A stretch of 64,000 bases of DNA from Dimorphilus gyrociliatus. Taxonomy: Eukaryota > Annelida > Polychaeta > Dinophilidae. Under the pieces are notes generated by a model. That model saw only the letters and a program-made list of their open reading frames with translations. It had not been told where the DNA came from and did not search any database. The stretch covers positions 1,919,643-1,983,642 of the forward strand of contig CAJFCJ010000014.1 in NCBI GenBank assembly GCA_904063045.1, given 5' to 3'. The translations under genes and the position numbers were made by a program. Shown one piece after another: positions 42,661 through 53,883 of this stretch (its first letter is position 1; the number at the start of each line of letters is the position of its first letter).

Positions 42661-43689
42661 AATTTGTTTTTATAAAAGTATATGTGAGTGAAGATGAGGG
42701 AAAATTTTTTTGTTTTTTTTTGCTTCTCTTTTTAAAAGCTTCGTTCATGACAACAATTTTATCACGGTTAATTTCAAAATATATATATAAACTTCTCCAA
42801 AGGTAGCCTCCGGTAATGCCACACATAATGATTTTTTCCCTATATATATATATATAGACATTTATACTATATATATCTTTAACAGTGTACTGCAATGGAT
42901 AGGAAAATGCAACCCTATCTATTGAATTTTTTTTGTCGGTATTTAATAATAGTGACGTTAATACTAAGAGATCGAAAAACAAGAAACTAATTAAAATTAT
43001 ATAATTCTATCGAAAGAAATACAGTTAAAGCTTATCAATACATTTCATTTTGTATTCATTTAAAAGCGTTAAATTGGTCTACTTCGGTTTTTATCTGAAT
43101 ATATACATAATTAATTACATGTAATTGGATTTTATTTTTGTCTGATTTTAAATTGTTTTTTGAAAAATCATAACACATGGTTAAAATTCAAGTTTAATTG
43201 ACATTGATTACGAAAGATAGGAAGTATTTTGTATATCAGTGTCACACCATTCATGACAATAACCTAGATGATAACGAATACAATCATGGTGTTTTTCACC
43301 TCTAATAGTTATCTTTATGAAATATGTATAGGTGGTACTATATCCTATATTATATAATATATAGTATATACATATACGATATCAATATATTATATAATAA
43401 TAGGTATCTTATCAAATAGTATAGCAGAATTTCATTCCCCGCTTTATTGTCGGTGCTGACTATAATAAAATTTACTGGCAAAGTGCTAAATAAATTTTTT
43501 ATATTGCAACGACAAAAGGAAATACTACTACAATTATTTTAAGCACACTCAAATAAAACAGACTACAAACAAAAATTAAAAAAATAAACTAAACAAAAAA
43601 TAAGAAAACACGACTAGTTTTTTTTTTATAGAAAAATAAATATATAATAAAACTAGATATATACATATACTGTATGTATATTCATCGTT
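42661..43689. other. Spacer between the Shisa-like gene and RCAN, no gene seen
   Basis: AT-rich, with short TA runs near 42840 and 43340-43400 and an ATACTGTAT motif at 43667. It should contain the RCAN 3' untranslated region and the Shisa-like promoter. Confidence 0.5.
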
Positions 43690-44254
43690 TTATTCATTAA
43701 ATTGAGGTCGTCTAGTTTGTATGATTTTAGGCCTATCCGAATTGGTGAAACCGTCAGGATTTTCGCTGATGTGTACAATGATGCCTGGATGATTTCCAGT
43801 TGCTGGAATCAATTCGTGCTCTGTCCCTAAAAGGAACAGTAAAATTAAGAAATTGCAGAAAAACCAAGAAATTGCGTTTGATTTAGATTAATAGTTGAAA
43901 AAAACAGCTAATAAAATATTTAAAACACAAAGTGATTTTATGGGGAAAAAACATATTTTTAAAGCCTACCTGGAGCTAAGTTTGCGACAGCCGCCAATAA
44001 ATCATAATCTATATTAGGATGTGTTTCAGGTATAGGCTCCCAATCGACTGGCGGTGAAGCTGGTGGTGATATGAGAAAGTTTCGTTCACGTTCAGGCACT
44101 TGTAAGAAATTCCCTCCTCCTCTCTACGAAATGTAAAATAATCAGTTAGATAATTCACATAATTCAAGGCTCTCTAAAAATAATCATGTAAATATGTATT
44201 TATCGACGGTATATTTATATAGTTTACATATTTATATTTAATAAGTGTAAACTA

Positions 44255-44304
<50 letters not shown>

Positions 44305-45099
44305 TATACATCTATAAATACTAAGAGCAGAAAATACTAACATCAATAGTAACGGCTACTTTGGCGTAGAAAACTTGAACAACATTTCCAAGAACATTTT
44401 GTTTATTGTAAGCATTTTTAGCGACTTCAGCATTTTTTTCAGAGTCATACTCCACACGAACTCGGCTTAAACTAGGAAGATAATCGAATCTTGTTTCCTT
44501 TGAATAAAGTTTGAAGAGTTCTTCAAAATGGGCCTGAAGAGATCGATGAAATCATTAAATTTTGTTATATATAAGGCTAAAGACTATTATTTGGGCAATT
44601 AAATCATGTTCGTTATACTCTGTTTATTCTCAGTTTACAATCAAATAATTAGTTTAATCGAATTCGAGGTAGCTAAGGCCTTATCGCAAGCATTTGCGTC
44701 AGAAAGGACATGTTATTTACATTGACTCATTTTGATATAAACAGTAAAAATAGCTTCAAGAAACAATGTCTATATGTAATAATCCATTCCATAAGGTGGA
44801 ATGTCATATGAGATAATGCAATAGCTTATTGCTATATTTTTAAAGCTTACCTTTATCTTAGCATTTGTAAAAACTGCTTTGTGAACGTTCGCAACGATGA
44901 GCACCTTTAAATTCGGTTCCGTGTTGAGATAAGTAAGTCCCATCCCTTCCTCCTTACTTAATAATTGACTCTTATTGTTAATTGTCTTCCTAATCCTTTT
45001 TGATGAGTCTTGTAAAGCTATTCGATTTATCCTGTCTGCTAAATCTTGATCAGTTTCAACCGTCCTGTCTGATATGGAACTAGTTACTGGATTAGCCAT
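43690..45099 (-). CDS. RCAN: RCAN/calcipressin, regulator of calcineurin
   Basis: Four exons (45099-44851, 44533-44342, 44123-43970, 43826-43690) give 243 residues, like vertebrate RCAN1. The N-terminal half is an RRM-like fold (LKVLIVANVHKAVF, then HFEELFKLYSKETRFDYLPS). The family hallmark FLISPPASPPVDWEP is intact, including the phospho-regulated Ser-Pro pairs, and PKIIQTRRPQ near the C-terminus is the PxIIxT-like calcineurin docking motif. RCAN binds calcineurin and modulates NFAT-type signalling. Its upstream region holds a consensus CRE and an E-box. Invertebrates usually have one RCAN gene (sarah in flies, rcn-1 in worms). Confidence 0.95.
44260..44302. repeat. (TA)n microsatellite in RCAN intron 2-3 region
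   Basis: About 43 bases of alternating TA between RCAN exons 2 and 3, likely length-variable. Confidence 0.9.
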
Positions 45100-45360
45100 A
45101 TTTTTTAGTTTCTTGCAAAAACTGAAAGAGCGACAATCTATATAAAGAATCACCTCTACAATCGCACAACACTGATGATGTCTCCAACAAGACTAAGTCT
45201 TTCTGATCAATGTAAAATTCTATTATACCCACCTATTCACGAATTATTCAATTACTGATGAAACAAACATGGTATTTTCATATGTTCGAACGTTGGTGTA
45301 TACTTTCTATGACGTCATTGGCTGCTATGGATCACGTGATGCAAGTCCAACTCCGCATTG
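45100..45360 (-). promoter_or_regulatory. RCAN promoter with consensus CRE and E-box palindrome
   Basis: TGACGTCA at 45310-45317 is a full CREB site, followed by CATTGG (an inverted CCAAT word). ATCACGTGAT at 45331-45340 is a palindromic E-box. They lie about 210-240 bases upstream of the ATG. Calcium- or cAMP-responsive control of RCAN is known in animals; here it is inferred from the sites. Confidence 0.6.
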
Positions 45361-46776
45361 TATTTCCTTACTGAGGGAAATTTTTAATCATTTAAAACTT
45401 ACTCATGTACGTAATAAACTAAATGGTATATATTATTGAAAGGGAATTATCCATTATTCATTTCCAACCGTCAAATTAGACTGATGTTTTAAAAAGTTTT
45501 AAGCGTTTTCATAAATCCCAACAGGAAGTGGTAGTGTTTACAATCGCAATTTTTTTGTATACATTTTGAAATAAGTATCAAATTAGTAAAAGCTTAATTA
45601 AGCATTAGTCTGTTTATTAATTTCAGTAATTTGACCAAAATAATTATAGAATGTCAAAAGATATAACAATCTAGTACTAACTTTACAAAATCATTGAATA
45701 TTTAATATCATTTTACAATTGTATAATAAAGATACATAAAAGAGTAAAAAAAAAACAAACCAAAAATAAATTCAATTAACTAATTAAATTATAAATTAGA
45801 GTTTAATAAAATAAATTTGACATTATTGACTTTTCTTTATTGTATTCAAGATTATTTTTAACGAAAAAATAAACTGTCACCAAATGAATAAAAGTGCTTC
45901 GAGTTGGGTGCAAATGTTTAGTGACGGATATGTCTAGAGAGGAGTTAAAATAAGTATTAGTTTCTGAAAAAGTCACGTGAAAGTGAAATATAAAAATCCA
46001 CTTGGGAATATCCTGCAGCTATAAATTTCCTTTGTTTATGTTTTTAAGTCTTGCTTCTTTAAATTTATATGTCAATTTTTAAGTTAGGGAAACAATTAGA
46101 AATAAAATTATATAGAAAATTTTATTTAAATTACAAGTAAGTTGATTAAATGCAAAAGCATCATAATAAGAAATTAATTCAATTATAGCCCATCATTAAA
46201 ACTGATTTAAACCGAGTAAAAAATTAAAAATAGCCTATAAAACTGATTAGTTTTATCTTTGTAGCTATTAATCGTAGCAGGAATATGAATCAACTAGTAA
46301 ATTGAAGAATAGCTTTATGTCTTCCACATGATGTGTGATGAAATAATGTTATATGATAATGCTATATGCTTTTTAAAGTAATTGTATGAGGCTCAATGTA
46401 AATCTATCTAATGTAATTTACATAGATTTTGGACAGACTTTTTAATATGAGACAGAGCTAACTCTGACAAAAAGCCATAAACATTTCTTTCTAATTCCCA
46501 TTGTTAATCTATAGTAACCAATCTATTTTTGGTAATTTTTTTATAGTAAATCTAAAGCTATTTAAGTCATATGTAGTACGATTTACTATGAAAATGATAC
46601 TTATTAAAAAATTACTTGAGTGGCCAAAGTATTTACATAAAATATTATTATTAAATTTATATTTTACACATATACCCATACCTATAAATATTTATAGGTG
46701 TATATAAAGAAAAAAGTCAATTCTCAGCCGTAAATCAACAATATGTATCTGGCAGTCATATCATGCTCATTTTCAT
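45361..46776. other. Intergenic, no gene seen
   Basis: AT-rich spacer between RCAN and the 3' end of CCDC86. One GTCACGTGA word occurs near 45974. Short open frames near 46500 are low-complexity. Confidence 0.5.
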
Positions 46777-47339
46777 TTAGGAAGCCCTTTTCTCAATAGT
46801 ACGTAGTTGCTTCTTCTTCATTCTTTTTATTTTGGCTGTATTTTTTATCTAAAAGAAAAATTCAATCTTTAATTACAGAACGCAGAGTATTTCAACAATT
46901 GTTTTACTCACCACTTGAACAACTTCACTCTTTCTTTGATTCTCTTCCCTTCTCTTCCTGTTGAGTTCACCTCTCTCACGTTTTTCCTTCATCCTCTGTG
47001 CGCGTTCCTCTTTCAATTCTTGCTCTCTTTCTTTAAAAAATTTGTGAGTCTTTTTCGAATCCATTTTCTTTTCCCAAGAAGTTTTCAGAGGTTTGACTTT
47101 TTTTATTGCAGAATGTCTAAATTAAATAACGACATTACATGCAATCTTTTGCCCAGATTAACTACGACTAAAATAAGATACCTTTCTTCTCTCAATGTTT
47201 TCCATGTTCTTCCAGATTTGATCCTTCCTTTTGTGTCTTTGACAACACCAACAGGTTGTTGAACATCACCAGCTTCATCTGATATCACAAGGTTATTTTG
47301 CTTTAAAAGCATAGAAGGATTTTTTATTTCTGTCTTCAT
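46777..47339 (-). CDS. CCDC86: CCDC86/Cgr1-domain nucleolar protein, minimal form
   Basis: Three exons (47339-47182, 47116-46912, 46848-46777) give 144 residues. SGRTWKTLREER, PLKTSWEKKM, a Lys/Arg/Glu-rich helix, SEVVQV and IKRMKKKQLRTIEKR match the Cgr1 core at the C-terminus of human CCDC86 in order. The long N-terminal extension of the human protein is absent, so this resembles yeast Cgr1, a nucleolar protein needed for 60S rRNA processing. Vertebrate CCDC86 also coats mitotic chromosomes. The gene is divergent from the TRIM-like gene. Confidence 0.9.
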
Positions 47340-47903
47340 GCTGTCAATAAAGTCGTATCATTAATATTACAAGAAATATAGACGATCAAGTAAAATATTG
47401 CAAGTAAACAACTCACATGGTTCCGGAAAGGAAGTGTATAATAACTCCGCACCCACCGATTTCCGGTTTGAAAGGCGCCTAATTCGATGAAAATGTAAAT
47501 TCATTTTAATATATTTTGAATACCTTTGGGAATAAAAGAAAAAAAACTAACTTGTCATAAATGTCAATATGTTATTTTTAGGCTATTCACTGCTCTAAAT
47601 TTGAAATTTAATTATAATAACAATGTAATTTAAAAAACTATACAGAATTCTTACGATTTAATAATAAGAGCTTAATGAAAATAATAGTTGGATAAAAAAG
47701 CTGTACAAAATAGTTACATCTTATAATAATAGAAAGTTAATTTGTAGCTGAAATATTTAACAAACCTATATAGAAGCTTTCATTTATAATCAAAAATTTT
47801 TCTAAAGAGAATTCCTGGTTTTAAAGCCTATTTCTGAATGGAGTTCATTTATAATTAGTCATTCTAAAAAGCAAACAGTTATCAACAAAAACTAGTTCGA
47901 ATT
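47340..47903. promoter_or_regulatory. Bidirectional promoter of CCDC86 and the TRIM-like gene with ETS-type cores
   Basis: TTCCGGAA at 47421-47428 and TTCCGG at 47461-47466 are ETS/GABP-type cores within 125 bases of the CCDC86 start, and GGCGCC lies just beyond at about 47474. Housekeeping promoters often carry such cores. Confidence 0.5.
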
Positions 47904-50900
47904 ATGGAACGTAGCAAAATTAGATGGGATGATGGGGTCGGTGACTTCAAAACCGAGGACAATGAAATAGCTGAGAGCGTTGGATCTATTAGAAGAGCGG
48001 ATATGAATATCTATCCGTTTTACGGAGGAGGACAACCCTTAATGGCTCAACAAGTATCGTCTTTTCAATCAGGATATCAAACAGGTCTAAGCCAGAAACC
48101 GGAACAATATATATATATTGATGGGCAACGAGTCCGCAAAGTAAGGCTCGGTTGGCGGACGAAATTATCAACTAGACTGCCGTTTATTAAAAGATCTCGA
48201 CTTCGCTTTGTTGAAGGAACATGTTCAATGTGTGTGCAGAGACTAGTTGAACCGAGATTTATGAGAACTTGTCCTCACGGTTTTTGCGAATCATGTCTTA
48301 GAGCTTATGTAGATAAAAAGAGACTAATTATAGGGGAAAGACTCCCGTGTCCAGTTTGTAATATACCTTGTCCTAACCCTCTTCCTATTACGAATTTACC
48401 GCGTTTTCAACAAATCATCTGCAGTCTAAATCCATACCACGGCCCAGCGTCCGTAACATGTGAAGAATGTCAGAAAAGCGTCTGCGACGAATGCGCTCCT
48501 ATTTTTCGCGAAATGCACTCATCAAAAGTATTTGAAAGTCATCAATTAGAGGCTACGAGACAAGCTGAATGTCACGTGGTACATCCTTATTCAAAGCGTT
48601 TAATGTATTGTAAGCGTCACCAAGATATATTGTGCAGAAAATGGTGCAACAATTGTAGTGTAGCTATTTGTATTAATTGCGTAAATGATATTCACAAGGA
48701 GCATGAATATGTAGATTTAAAGGCATTGGCTGAGAAGAGAATTGCTGAGCTGGAATATCTATTGTCTCTGGTAATTCAAAAGATAAAAGAAAATAAGAAA
48801 GCTGACAAAGATATTGTAAAATCGTCTTCCAAAAGTGGTGGCACTCTTAGTCCTATAAAGAAAACTAGCAGAGAGAGTACAAGTTCCAGAAAATTAAGGG
48901 ATCGTATTAAAGAATATTGCGAAGGGGAGAAGAAGATTTTGAAGAGAGCCTATCAGGATGCGGTCAGGGCAATTAGGGATCAGGAAAAAAATATGAAAAG
49001 GGAATTAGAGGAGAGCGACAAGAAATACATATCGGCAAGAACTGCCTATAAAAAGGCTGTTAAACAAGCCAAGAAGGTGGCTAAACGCCTGTCAGAGCAT
49101 ATAAATTATCTTATTAACAAAGCCGATTACCATGAAATTACTCATGATGCTGTTTATCAGGTACGTAAGGAAGTGGAGATGATAACGACTATACCAGCAC
49201 CCCCTAAAGAGAAAGATATTCGAATTGTGTCAACAGGTGTCGCTTTGAAAGTAGAATTTATGGTAAATAAAGTCCGTGCGTTTATTAAAAAAAGTGACGG
49301 AGATCAAGAGAGTTCCGACTCGGAAGGTGATATTTTAAATCATCCTATTTCACGACCTTTAGGCCTATTGAAGCGTAGTCCTAGGCCAAGCAGGGAAAGT
49401 CTAGAGAGAGAGCCTTCGGATACACGTAATAAATTTAGAAAGACGAAAAAGAACACATCTAAATCGGATTTTCAAGAAAGTTTATCGATTGATAGTTGTA
49501 AAGTACAGCCAAAGCCGAAGGGAAAGATTGAAGGCTCTTTGGAGGAATTAGATGAATTAAAAAAGGAGCAGTTATCCTTGGAGAGTAAGTCTTCGAAGAA
49601 AAGCAAGAAATCCAAGGTTAGGAAGCAAGAGAGAGCGCGTTTTGCTGAGAAACACAACGATCCTGAGCAGGTAGTGGAGATATACGTTACGGACGTTAGT
49701 AATCGACTAAAGACAAGGGGAGAAAAAGAGGAAGTAGATAAGACTGGCATGCTTAAGACGGTTGCCAGTCAAACTATGACTCAAATCGCCGAAACAGTTG
49801 AGAGAAAAGCTAAAAAGAAGGAAAAAAAAGCCGAAAAAAAGAATGAACGTAAGAAGAAGAAGAAAACAAAAATCAAGAGGATGGGATCAGATGAAATAGA
49901 TAAACTTATTGAGAAGAGTGAGTCGGAAGACGATACGGATGAAAATCTGGAAGATGAAGCGGATGAGAACGAAAGAAGAGATGAAGACAAGTTGAATACT
50001 AAGAAATTATCTACCTTACGTGGAAATGCTTCTGGGAATAGTAATGCTATACATAGTGGAATTCAACTGTTTACAGCCAGAATTACTGCTAGTCCTATTC
50101 CAGAAAATTTCGCCAATGAGAGTTTGATAAATGAATCAGCATTATTTTTAAATCAAGCAAAGATTAGAAAATCGGAAATTTCTAAAGAGGATAGATCAGA
50201 CACGACGCTCTCTTCTTTCCAATCAACGTCCCATCTTTCTAAAGAGGGGAATCAAATTACTGATTATTCCGTTATATCTAAATTGACTTTGGATGAAAAT
50301 TACGTAATTAGAGATATTTGCTTGACAAAAAATTGCCTGATTCTGGGCCTGGAATGCATATGGGAAGTAGATAGTGGACAATTGATATCTTTACCTAAAA
50401 ATTCTCTCGGGGAAGGTTACGCTATGGAATCGAAGAAAATCTTGTTTAATGGAGCCATTCGATGTTGTTCCGCAACATACGATGGCCAAGAAATTTATTT
50501 TGCCGCCGAAACTTCTCAAAAGGCATCATGTCGTCTATACTGCCTGAAATCGAATCAAGGCATCCAAATAGTGGAAATTTTTGACGACGTTAAGGCCCTT
50601 CATCTTAATCCATCATCGTTCAACCACGGTACAGTTATTGCCAAATTAAAAGGAGATAAATTCTATACAATTAGCCATTGGACACAGAATTTTAAAAAGT
50701 TGGTTTGGAAAGAAATGCTATCAAAGTCAATAGATACTGATAATCGCCTATTTATAAGGCACGATCATAAATTAAATACAATAGCCATTACAGACTGTTC
50801 CAATCTATGGATTGTTGAAAGAAATGACACTTCTTGTGTTTATAATTTAACGAAAGGACCACCATCGCCATTAGGTATTTGTCTATATAAAACAGGATTT

Positions 50901-51095
50901 TTAATAGCTTATCACAACGGTTTGGCCTTCTTTGACGACGATGGTAAAAGACGTCAAGACTTAATTAACCAACTACCATATAGTTGCATAGCCGCATATG
51001 ATGAACTTGTCGATAAACTCTACATAGGTACACTTAACGGTCATCTATACATTCTAGAAGTTATTTCAAAAAATAAGGAAGAGGCGAATGAATAA
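47904..51095 (+). CDS. Intronless TRIM-like RING/B-box protein with C-terminal propeller-like region
   Basis: A single exon encodes 1063 residues. Residues 107-152 are a RING finger (CSMC, then CPHGFCESCL, then CPVC). Cys/His pairs near 186-213 form a first B-box (CEECQKSVCDEC) and those near 223-268 a second (CKRHQDILCRKWC, CINC, HKEHE). A coiled coil covers about 270-420. Residues about 450-700 are very rich in Lys, Glu and Ser. From about 780 a folded region with repeated strand-like pieces (YAMESKKILFNGA, EIYFAAE, KLYIGTLNGHLYILEV) may be a beta-propeller. The tripartite order suggests a ubiquitin ligase, substrate unknown. The RING follows about 105 unassigned residues. AATAAA at 51125-51130 is a likely polyadenylation signal. 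Confidence 0.8.
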   Translation: MERSKIRWDDGVGDFKTEDNEIAESVGSIRRADMNIYPFYGGGQPLMAQQVSSFQSGYQTGLSQKPEQYIYIDGQRVRKVRLGWRTKLSTRLPFIKRSRLRFVEGTCSMCVQRLVEPRFMRTCPHGFCESCLRAYVDKKRLIIGERLPCPVCNIPCPNPLPITNLPRFQQIICSLNPYHGPASVTCEECQKSVCDECAPIFREMHSSKVFESHQLEATRQAECHVVHPYSKRLMYCKRHQDILCRKWCNNCSVAICINCVNDIHKEHEYVDLKALAEKRIAELEYLLSLVIQKIKENKKADKDIVKSSSKSGGTLSPIKKTSRESTSSRKLRDRIKEYCEGEKKILKRAYQDAVRAIRDQEKNMKRELEESDKKYISARTAYKKAVKQAKKVAKRLSEHINYLINKADYHEITHDAVYQVRKEVEMITTIPAPPKEKDIRIVSTGVALKVEFMVNKVRAFIKKSDGDQESSDSEGDILNHPISRPLGLLKRSPRPSRESLEREPSDTRNKFRKTKKNTSKSDFQESLSIDSCKVQPKPKGKIEGSLEELDELKKEQLSLESKSSKKSKKSKVRKQERARFAEKHNDPEQVVEIYVTDVSNRLKTRGEKEEVDKTGMLKTVASQTMTQIAETVERKAKKKEKKAEKKNERKKKKKTKIKRMGSDEIDKLIEKSESEDDTDENLEDEADENERRDEDKLNTKKLSTLRGNASGNSNAIHSGIQLFTARITASPIPENFANESLINESALFLNQAKIRKSEISKEDRSDTTLSSFQSTSHLSKEGNQITDYSVISKLTLDENYVIRDICLTKNCLILGLECIWEVDSGQLISLPKNSLGEGYAMESKKILFNGAIRCCSATYDGQEIYFAAETSQKASCRLYCLKSNQGIQIVEIFDDVKALHLNPSSFNHGTVIAKLKGDKFYTISHWTQNFKKLVWKEMLSKSIDTDNRLFIRHDHKLNTIAITDCSNLWIVERNDTSCVYNLTKGPPSPLGICLYKTGFLIAYHNGLAFFDDDGKRRQDLINQLPYSCIAAYDELVDKLYIGTLNGHLYILEVISKNKEEANE

Positions 51096-52038
51096 ATTAA
51101 GATAACCCAATTACGAAAAATATTAATAAAGTATTAATTGAACAAGTTGTCGTTATTCTGACGATAAAAATTGTTTTATTGTTAAAACCTTGAAACTTTT
51201 TATCGTTAACACTGTAAAAAGCTACTAGTTAACAAAAAAAAAGTTGATTGTTTTTCTTAACAAAACCACGTCACAGCAAACATTTGTACACTTCTTCCGT
51301 TCGTATGTACAAAAAAACCATTTATAAAAAAAATGCAAAACTTATATAATCAACATAAAAAAGAGATTAGTATTATCCTTCTCCTTAATAATTTATACCA
51401 GAGTCTCTATAGGGTTAGCACCAGGTTTCACAAACGATGAATTTGAGAGTATATTTTTATAGTTGTTTGTCTTATCTGAATTCGACATGATGTTCTTCGA
51501 GATTGTCTTTTTTGGAGTTTGCGTCTCTATTCTGTAAAATAAAAAACGATAGAAAATATAAACACAATAAATACAATTGATAAATCACATATTAACAAAC
51601 ATGCGTACTATATATATAGATGTTGAAAAGTAGATATAGCAAACTCTTAAAGTGAAAAATTTGGGACAGTAAGAATTATCTGGGAATTTTTAGAAAATGC
51701 AAAAAATCTTTAGATAACTTAGCAATAAATCATAAAGAATAATAATAAAAAAGAGAAATCATTTCAATAAATTAATTAAGAAAGTAAATCACAACAATTA
51801 AATAATCTAGATATTTTATTTAGGTTCTTATTTCTTTACCCGTTTATGATCTTGTGTTAGTTTTGAGCATTTTTGTGCTTTTATGTTTTTTAGTATGTTT
51901 ATATAGTTGTAAAGTGATTTTTTTTTAGATTTTCATAATATAAGTTTTTGATTCCTGCAAAAAAAAGAAAAATAATTTTTGTCCCAAGTTTTTCGAAAGA
52001 TTAGATTAAATAATTAATATATATGAAAGTTATGAATA

Positions 52039-52073
<35 letters not shown>

Positions 52074-52246
52074 GAGATATATAAAGTTAGAATAGAGAGT
52101 ATACTATAGCAGGTTTAAGATTTTGAATTTATTCCATAGGGGGAGAACCTGATGTCAATTTTATCCAAAATAGAATATTAAATACTATTAGAATGTGTGA
52201 GAGACGACAGTATAGAGATACTTGTGAAATACTTATATCAGGCTGT
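51096..52246. other. Convergent region holding a candidate alternative last exon (51531-51393, minus)
   Basis: An acceptor at 51531 opens 46 codons ending at a stop at 51393-51395. A weak donor inside the last exon of the sushi gene (AGCAG then GTTTTT, about 52260) would join to it in frame, replacing the tail after NSGYNDSR with one that ends NPIETLV. The rest is AT-rich and includes a TA run near 52045. Confidence 0.35.
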
Positions 52247-53522
52247 TTAAATTAAAAACCTGCTATCATTATATCCGCTATTATTTTCACATACGCTTTC
52301 TCTGTTTCTAAATCTGATGAAGGCAATAAAGACAAGAAGAACAACAACAGCAAATCCAGCTAACGCAATTCCAATAATTCCTCCAGTTGATATTATCGGT
52401 GGACTTCCCGTAACTCCAATAGATTCTCCAACTGTAACTAGAAATGAGATTATTCTTATCAACACTTGAATTACTTAAATATATTTACGTTTAGGTTGAT
52501 ATAACTTTATTGGGCAATTGCCGTACTTTAACGTATTTATATCTCCTAAGAACTCCCATTTATCATCACTAATATATTTTGTTAACTCTAATTTCCAATC
52601 ATTTTTAGGAAAAATTGCATGAGATTCTGTTAAATTTTCACTCCTAAAAATTAATTTCATTTTATCTGACGGATCCTCTGACGCTATGGAAAAATTTTTA
52701 CGATTTGTTATTGTTGTTTTAACTATTAACGTTATTATTAATAATTTCCTCACCAGTTAGTAATATTGGTCGGTGATCATCGACTGATAGAACAAAATAA
52801 AAATCATCAATTTTTTCACCTCTAGACAGTACTTTTAGAGTTATTGGTTCATCCCATCTCTGATTAATTCTAGGGAATGGCTGAAAAATGTATATTTAAA
52901 GTTAAGAATTTTCTTAATTATATGAGCAATAATCTACCTCTGCATTAGAAGTAACTGAGGATGATATTTCATATGAGTAATCACCTTCCCATAAATGATT
53001 TTCTAGGAATATTCTGGCCCAATTCCAAAATTTTGTTTCGTTCGTTGGAAGGTTACCTTAATAAGAAACAGAAGGAAAAGAAAACTTTTATAGAATTGTT
53101 CATACGAAAGAAATAGACTACTGACTTGGTATACATTCAGGTTTTGCAGGTTCAAATTTTCTTGTTTCACTATTACAATATACCGTTGATGAACCATTCA
53201 GTTTATAATTTGAATAACACGTATAATCAATCTGCATAGTCTTGGTATTGGGCTTTGGTTGTCCATTGTCAATTGCAAAGGATCCACAAGCTAATAATAA
53301 ACGGTAAAAATGATTATGTAATATACAAAAAGAAAGCTGTTTATTTCGATTATTCATCAGGTCACAGCTTTGTAGATGGTACGTAGTGGTATTTCAGTGC
53401 AGAGAATAAACAACTTTTTAATGTTATTCTATTTATTCTTTCTTACCTAGAATATCTCCGTTTCCTCTGTCAATCAATTTAAATATATAAATAAAAATTA
53501 TAGTCAACGGTATATTTTCCAT
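52247..53522 (-). CDS. Sushi-domain type I membrane protein, otherwise unknown
   Basis: Six exons (53522-53447, 53290-53126, 53056-52938, 52880-52754, 52683-52489, 52437-52247) give 290 residues. Residues 1-18 are hydrophobic and read as a signal peptide. One sushi/CCP module follows: ACGSFAIDNGQ, IDYTCYSNYKLNGSSTVYC and KPECIP give four Cys in the usual spacing, with Phe where CCP modules often have Trp. The next 150 residues are an unrecognised extracellular domain with several N-glycosylation sites. A helix (IIGIALAGFAVVVLLVFIAF) and a 22-residue tail end the protein. I do not recognise the family. A second last exon may exist downstream. The promoter is shared with BLOC1S4. Confidence 0.7.
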
Positions 53523-53883
53523 TTTCTGAAAAGATATAATTAGCTTATTATTTACGAAAAACGTAACGAGAGCGAACTATTTTGTACAGATATTATACTC
53601 TGTCTTTTACAACTTTTTTGCAATTATTTATCCTATGTGACACATAAAAATAAGAAAGCATCTTTCGTACCTGAAGTAACAAATTCTAGATAAGCAGTAA
53701 TCCTCTATTAATGTTCAGAAACTTATAAAATAATTTGTTAAGATACAACATTGGCTCAAACAGCCATTTTTATATTATTAGGTTTAAGTGAACACGTGAT
53801 ATATCACGTGTCTCTTTCGGAAAAAGGTCAAGGTTATATATACATTTATTGTATCTCTTTGATGAAGTGGAGAAACTAGTATT
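53523..53883. promoter_or_regulatory. Bidirectional promoter with a 20-base double E-box palindrome
   Basis: ACACGTGATATATCACGTGT at 53792-53811 is a perfect palindrome containing two CACGTG cores 11 bases apart, about 75-90 bases upstream of the BLOC1S4 start and 270 from the sushi-gene start. Such cores bind MITF/TFE/USF or MYC-type bHLH proteins. Confidence 0.65.

Noticed and set aside
46501-46707. 68-codon + strand frame in the RCAN-CCDC86 spacer
   Set aside because: Low-complexity AT-rich translation with no supporting signal.
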